In this document: one piece after another, positions 62,010 through 64,000 of the stretch
How the letters are laid out: each line of letters opens with the position of its first letter
How positions within the stretch are numbered: the stretch's first letter is position 1
Assembly (NCBI GenBank): GCA_010015805.1
Contig: ML978137.1
Coordinates: 186,001 to 250,000, forward strand
Source: Rhizodiscina lignyota
Taxonomy: Eukaryota; Ascomycota; Dothideomycetes; Aulographales; Rhizodiscinaceae
DNA: 64,000 nucleotides
Direction of reading: 5' to 3'
Position numbers and translations under genes: made by a program
Notes under the pieces: generated by a model
The model's input: the letters and a program-made list of their open reading frames with translations, nothing else
Database searches by the model: none
What the model was told of the DNA's origin: nothing

Positions 62010-64000
62010 ATGGACAGCTCCCCACCTCGCTACAGCCTGACATTCGCCCAAAGCTCCCCGAACCTCTTCACAGGCTATCGAACCACCAATACACGCAACG
62101 ACAGCAGCTCGTCGGACGTTGCAAACAGCAGCAGTCCATTTCAGCCACCGCTGAGGAGAGGGATTAGTGATAGTACATCTGCAGCCCGCCACTCCGGTGC
62201 GAACCAGTCGCGTCCGCAGACCGAGGGCAGCAGTGGCGCAGATATCGAAGGTGCGGGAACACGCGAGACATGGATGGACTTTTTGAGAGGCACTGGCTCG
62301 GGAGATCACTCTGGGAATAACAGCTCTCTGCCAGTGCCGTTTGATGGTTTTGGTAGCGGCGTGAACTCGGATCGGTTTGACGTGGACCTCGCCGACTGGA
62401 CTGGCACCGGTACCGGAAACCTCTCGTCGAACGTTTATAACCCCATTCCTCCAACTTCTTTACACGGCTTCAACGACTTTTCACCTTCTGCCGCTCCCGC
62501 GTTTCTCGGACCTTCGGGACTGAACTCGTCGCTGCGTAGCAGAGCGGGACCACCTTCTTCTCCGCGGACAGCACGATTTGCATCTATTCCTTCTGAAGGC
62601 AGCGCGGGTCCTTCTATCGCTACGAGACATCTCCAAGCCGATCGAGACCGGGATCGGAAAAGGCGGTTAACCGATACAACGCCGAGCGGCCGAGAGGGAG
62701 GCGGAAACTTCAATACCAGCTTCGCATCAGCGTCTGGAAGTGCATTTGGACAAGGAACCAACATGTCTGGTTCCACAATTATTGATTTAACATCTTCCCC
62801 CGACACGCCAAGGAGGAGCAGTGTCGGTAGGAGAGGGAGTGGAAGTGGTAACGTAGGTCCAAGGAGAACATCAAGCTCCGGAATAAGCGGCTCAGGGCCC
62901 GGTATGAGGGTGGAAGTGCCTCCGCGAAATGGAAGTGGAAGGTCGAATCAGAATGAAGATGATGAGAGGAGACCGAGCGATATCGTGCTTCCTCGATGGC
63001 AGCCTGATTCCGAAGTGACAAAATGCTTTGTCTGCGGGAATACGTTTGGCTTCTTTTACAGGAAGCATCATTGCCGGTAGGTCTTTTATCCTTTGGCTTC
63101 TGTCCTGGAAGTATAAGAACTGTTACTGATGAGTATCTGGCAGGAAATGCGGTCGTGTCGTCTGTGCAAATTGCTCACCTCACCGTATCACCATGCCTCG
63201 ACAGTTCATTGTCCAACCTCCGCCGGTCATCGACCTTACAGATGACCTGGATGGCAGCCCGAATCGCACCAGCGTATACGCAAATCCAGCTCTCGGCGGT
63301 GGTGCTGAAGTCCGGGTCTGCAATCCTTGCGTTCCGGATCCCAACTTCAGTCCTCCGCCGCAAGATCAGCCACCAGCATATCAACCGTCTCCACTGCAGA
63401 ATTTCCTGCAACACGATCCATTCTGGGACGCAACTCCAGAGAGCCAGAATGGACACGGAGGACAGCAGCAAAGCGATCCATTTCCACCTACTGGAGGTTT
63501 ACAGCAGCCATTGCTTCCTGTGCCTCGGCCACCACCACAGCCTGGAGACATCTTCCGCGATAGGAGAATTTCTTTCAACAATCCGACCACCACTGCTGAT
63601 TTGTGGCCGCCGCCTGGATTTAACGCGCCTCAAGGTGCCACGTTTGGCCCGAATGCAGGTATTCCTACATCACGTCCTCCACAAGGCTTCATGAGTCCTC
63701 CAGTGTTCAACGATCATCTTGTTGCTCCGCGGACATCTTCACGCTCTCATCGCTCGCATCACAGCACTGGTACTGTTGGTGCGAGTGCCTCCGCAACCAG
63801 TCCCACGCAGCCATTGCAATCGGGCTATCGTTACCGCTCACTCCTCGCCCCGCTTCCGCCGGACCCTCCACTTTCTGCCCCTCCTCTTCCAGTGCCTCCA
63901 AGAGGTATGCGCCCACCACCACCTCCTCCGCAGCGTCAGCCTCGCCGCCAGATTGCAGAAGAGGACGAATGTCCTGTCTGTAGCATGGAGTTGCCCCCGA
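62010..64000 (+). CDS. FYVE and RING domain protein, probable endosomal E3 ubiquitin ligase, 3' partial
   Basis: ATG at 62010 is the first in a frame open from further upstream. Exon 1 (62010-63076) and exon 2 (63144 onward) join exactly inside the FYVE finger. The first 320 residues are Ser/Gly/Pro-rich and disordered. The FYVE-type finger has WQPDSEVTKCFVCGNTF (C339, C342), YRKHHCRKCGRVVCANCSPH (H353-H354-C355) and the closing EVRVCNPC. A Pro-rich linker follows, and the window ends at ECPVCSMELPP, the first Cys pair of a RING or RING-like domain. FYVE fingers bind phosphatidylinositol-3-phosphate on endosomes, so a vacuolar or endosomal ubiquitin ligase is likely. Two IDLT-type sequences (near residues 256 and 385) resemble SUMO-interacting motifs. 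Confidence 0.88.

Overview
The window is nuclear DNA of a filamentous ascomycete, probably a Dothideomycete. The evidence is short introns (about 44-190 nt, mostly 50-60) with GTRNGT donors and YAG acceptors, densely packed genes on both strands, fungus-specific families (Zn(II)2Cys6 regulators with the fungal middle homology region, fungal F-box-like proteins, a TRP-like channel, a PEX11-type protein, small secreted proteins), and no bacterial operon structure. I rebuilt multi-exon models by hand from splice signals and reading-phase continuity. Where exon phases close exactly, the model is strong.

Layout. 1-953: 3' part of an Old Yellow Enzyme-type flavin oxidoreductase. 1166-3800: an intron-rich, probably secreted protein of unknown function with an unresolved 5' end. 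4693-9182: two F-box-like genes, one with a Cys-rich second half, and a third gene carrying an apparent frameshift. 10403-11746: secreted protein with Gly/Thr-rich repeats. 13393-16672: a Nudix hydrolase and an F-box/LRR-like protein. 17449-19216: a sugar porter. 19217-21918: a gene-poor 2.7 kb stretch. 21919-23734: two small genes whose first exons are only 13 and 14 nt. 24361-28874: a divergent maltase / maltose-permease pair. 29288-33017: a divergent pair formed by a protein with an NLR-type N-terminal domain and a patatin-like phospholipase with a C-terminal zinc finger. 34075-35869: secreted flavin amine oxidase. 36898-39133: PEX11-like gene and cytochrome c oxidase zinc subunit, back to back. 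39482-43892: nicotinamidase and a Zn2Cys6 regulator, back to back. 44904-45587: another F-box-like protein. 45871-46285: a decayed minisatellite. 46593-55682: methionine sulfoxide reductase, SDR, Zn2Cys6 regulator, cytochrome P450 and a small cysteine-rich secreted protein. 57553-61200: TRP-like channel. 62010-64000: a FYVE-RING protein running off the window.

How genes work together. The clearest functional unit is the maltase/permease pair: uptake and intracellular hydrolysis of alpha-glucosides from a shared 1 kb promoter containing several CGG/CCG palindromes. The NLR-N/patatin pair is the best candidate for an immunity or allorecognition module. The SDR-regulator-P450-secreted protein neighbourhood looks accessory, but no polyketide or peptide synthase is present, so I do not call it a metabolite cluster. 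The rest is housekeeping: respiration, peroxisome, NAD salvage, protein repair, vesicle traffic. I saw no convincing transposon, viral relic, CRISPR array or intact tRNA.
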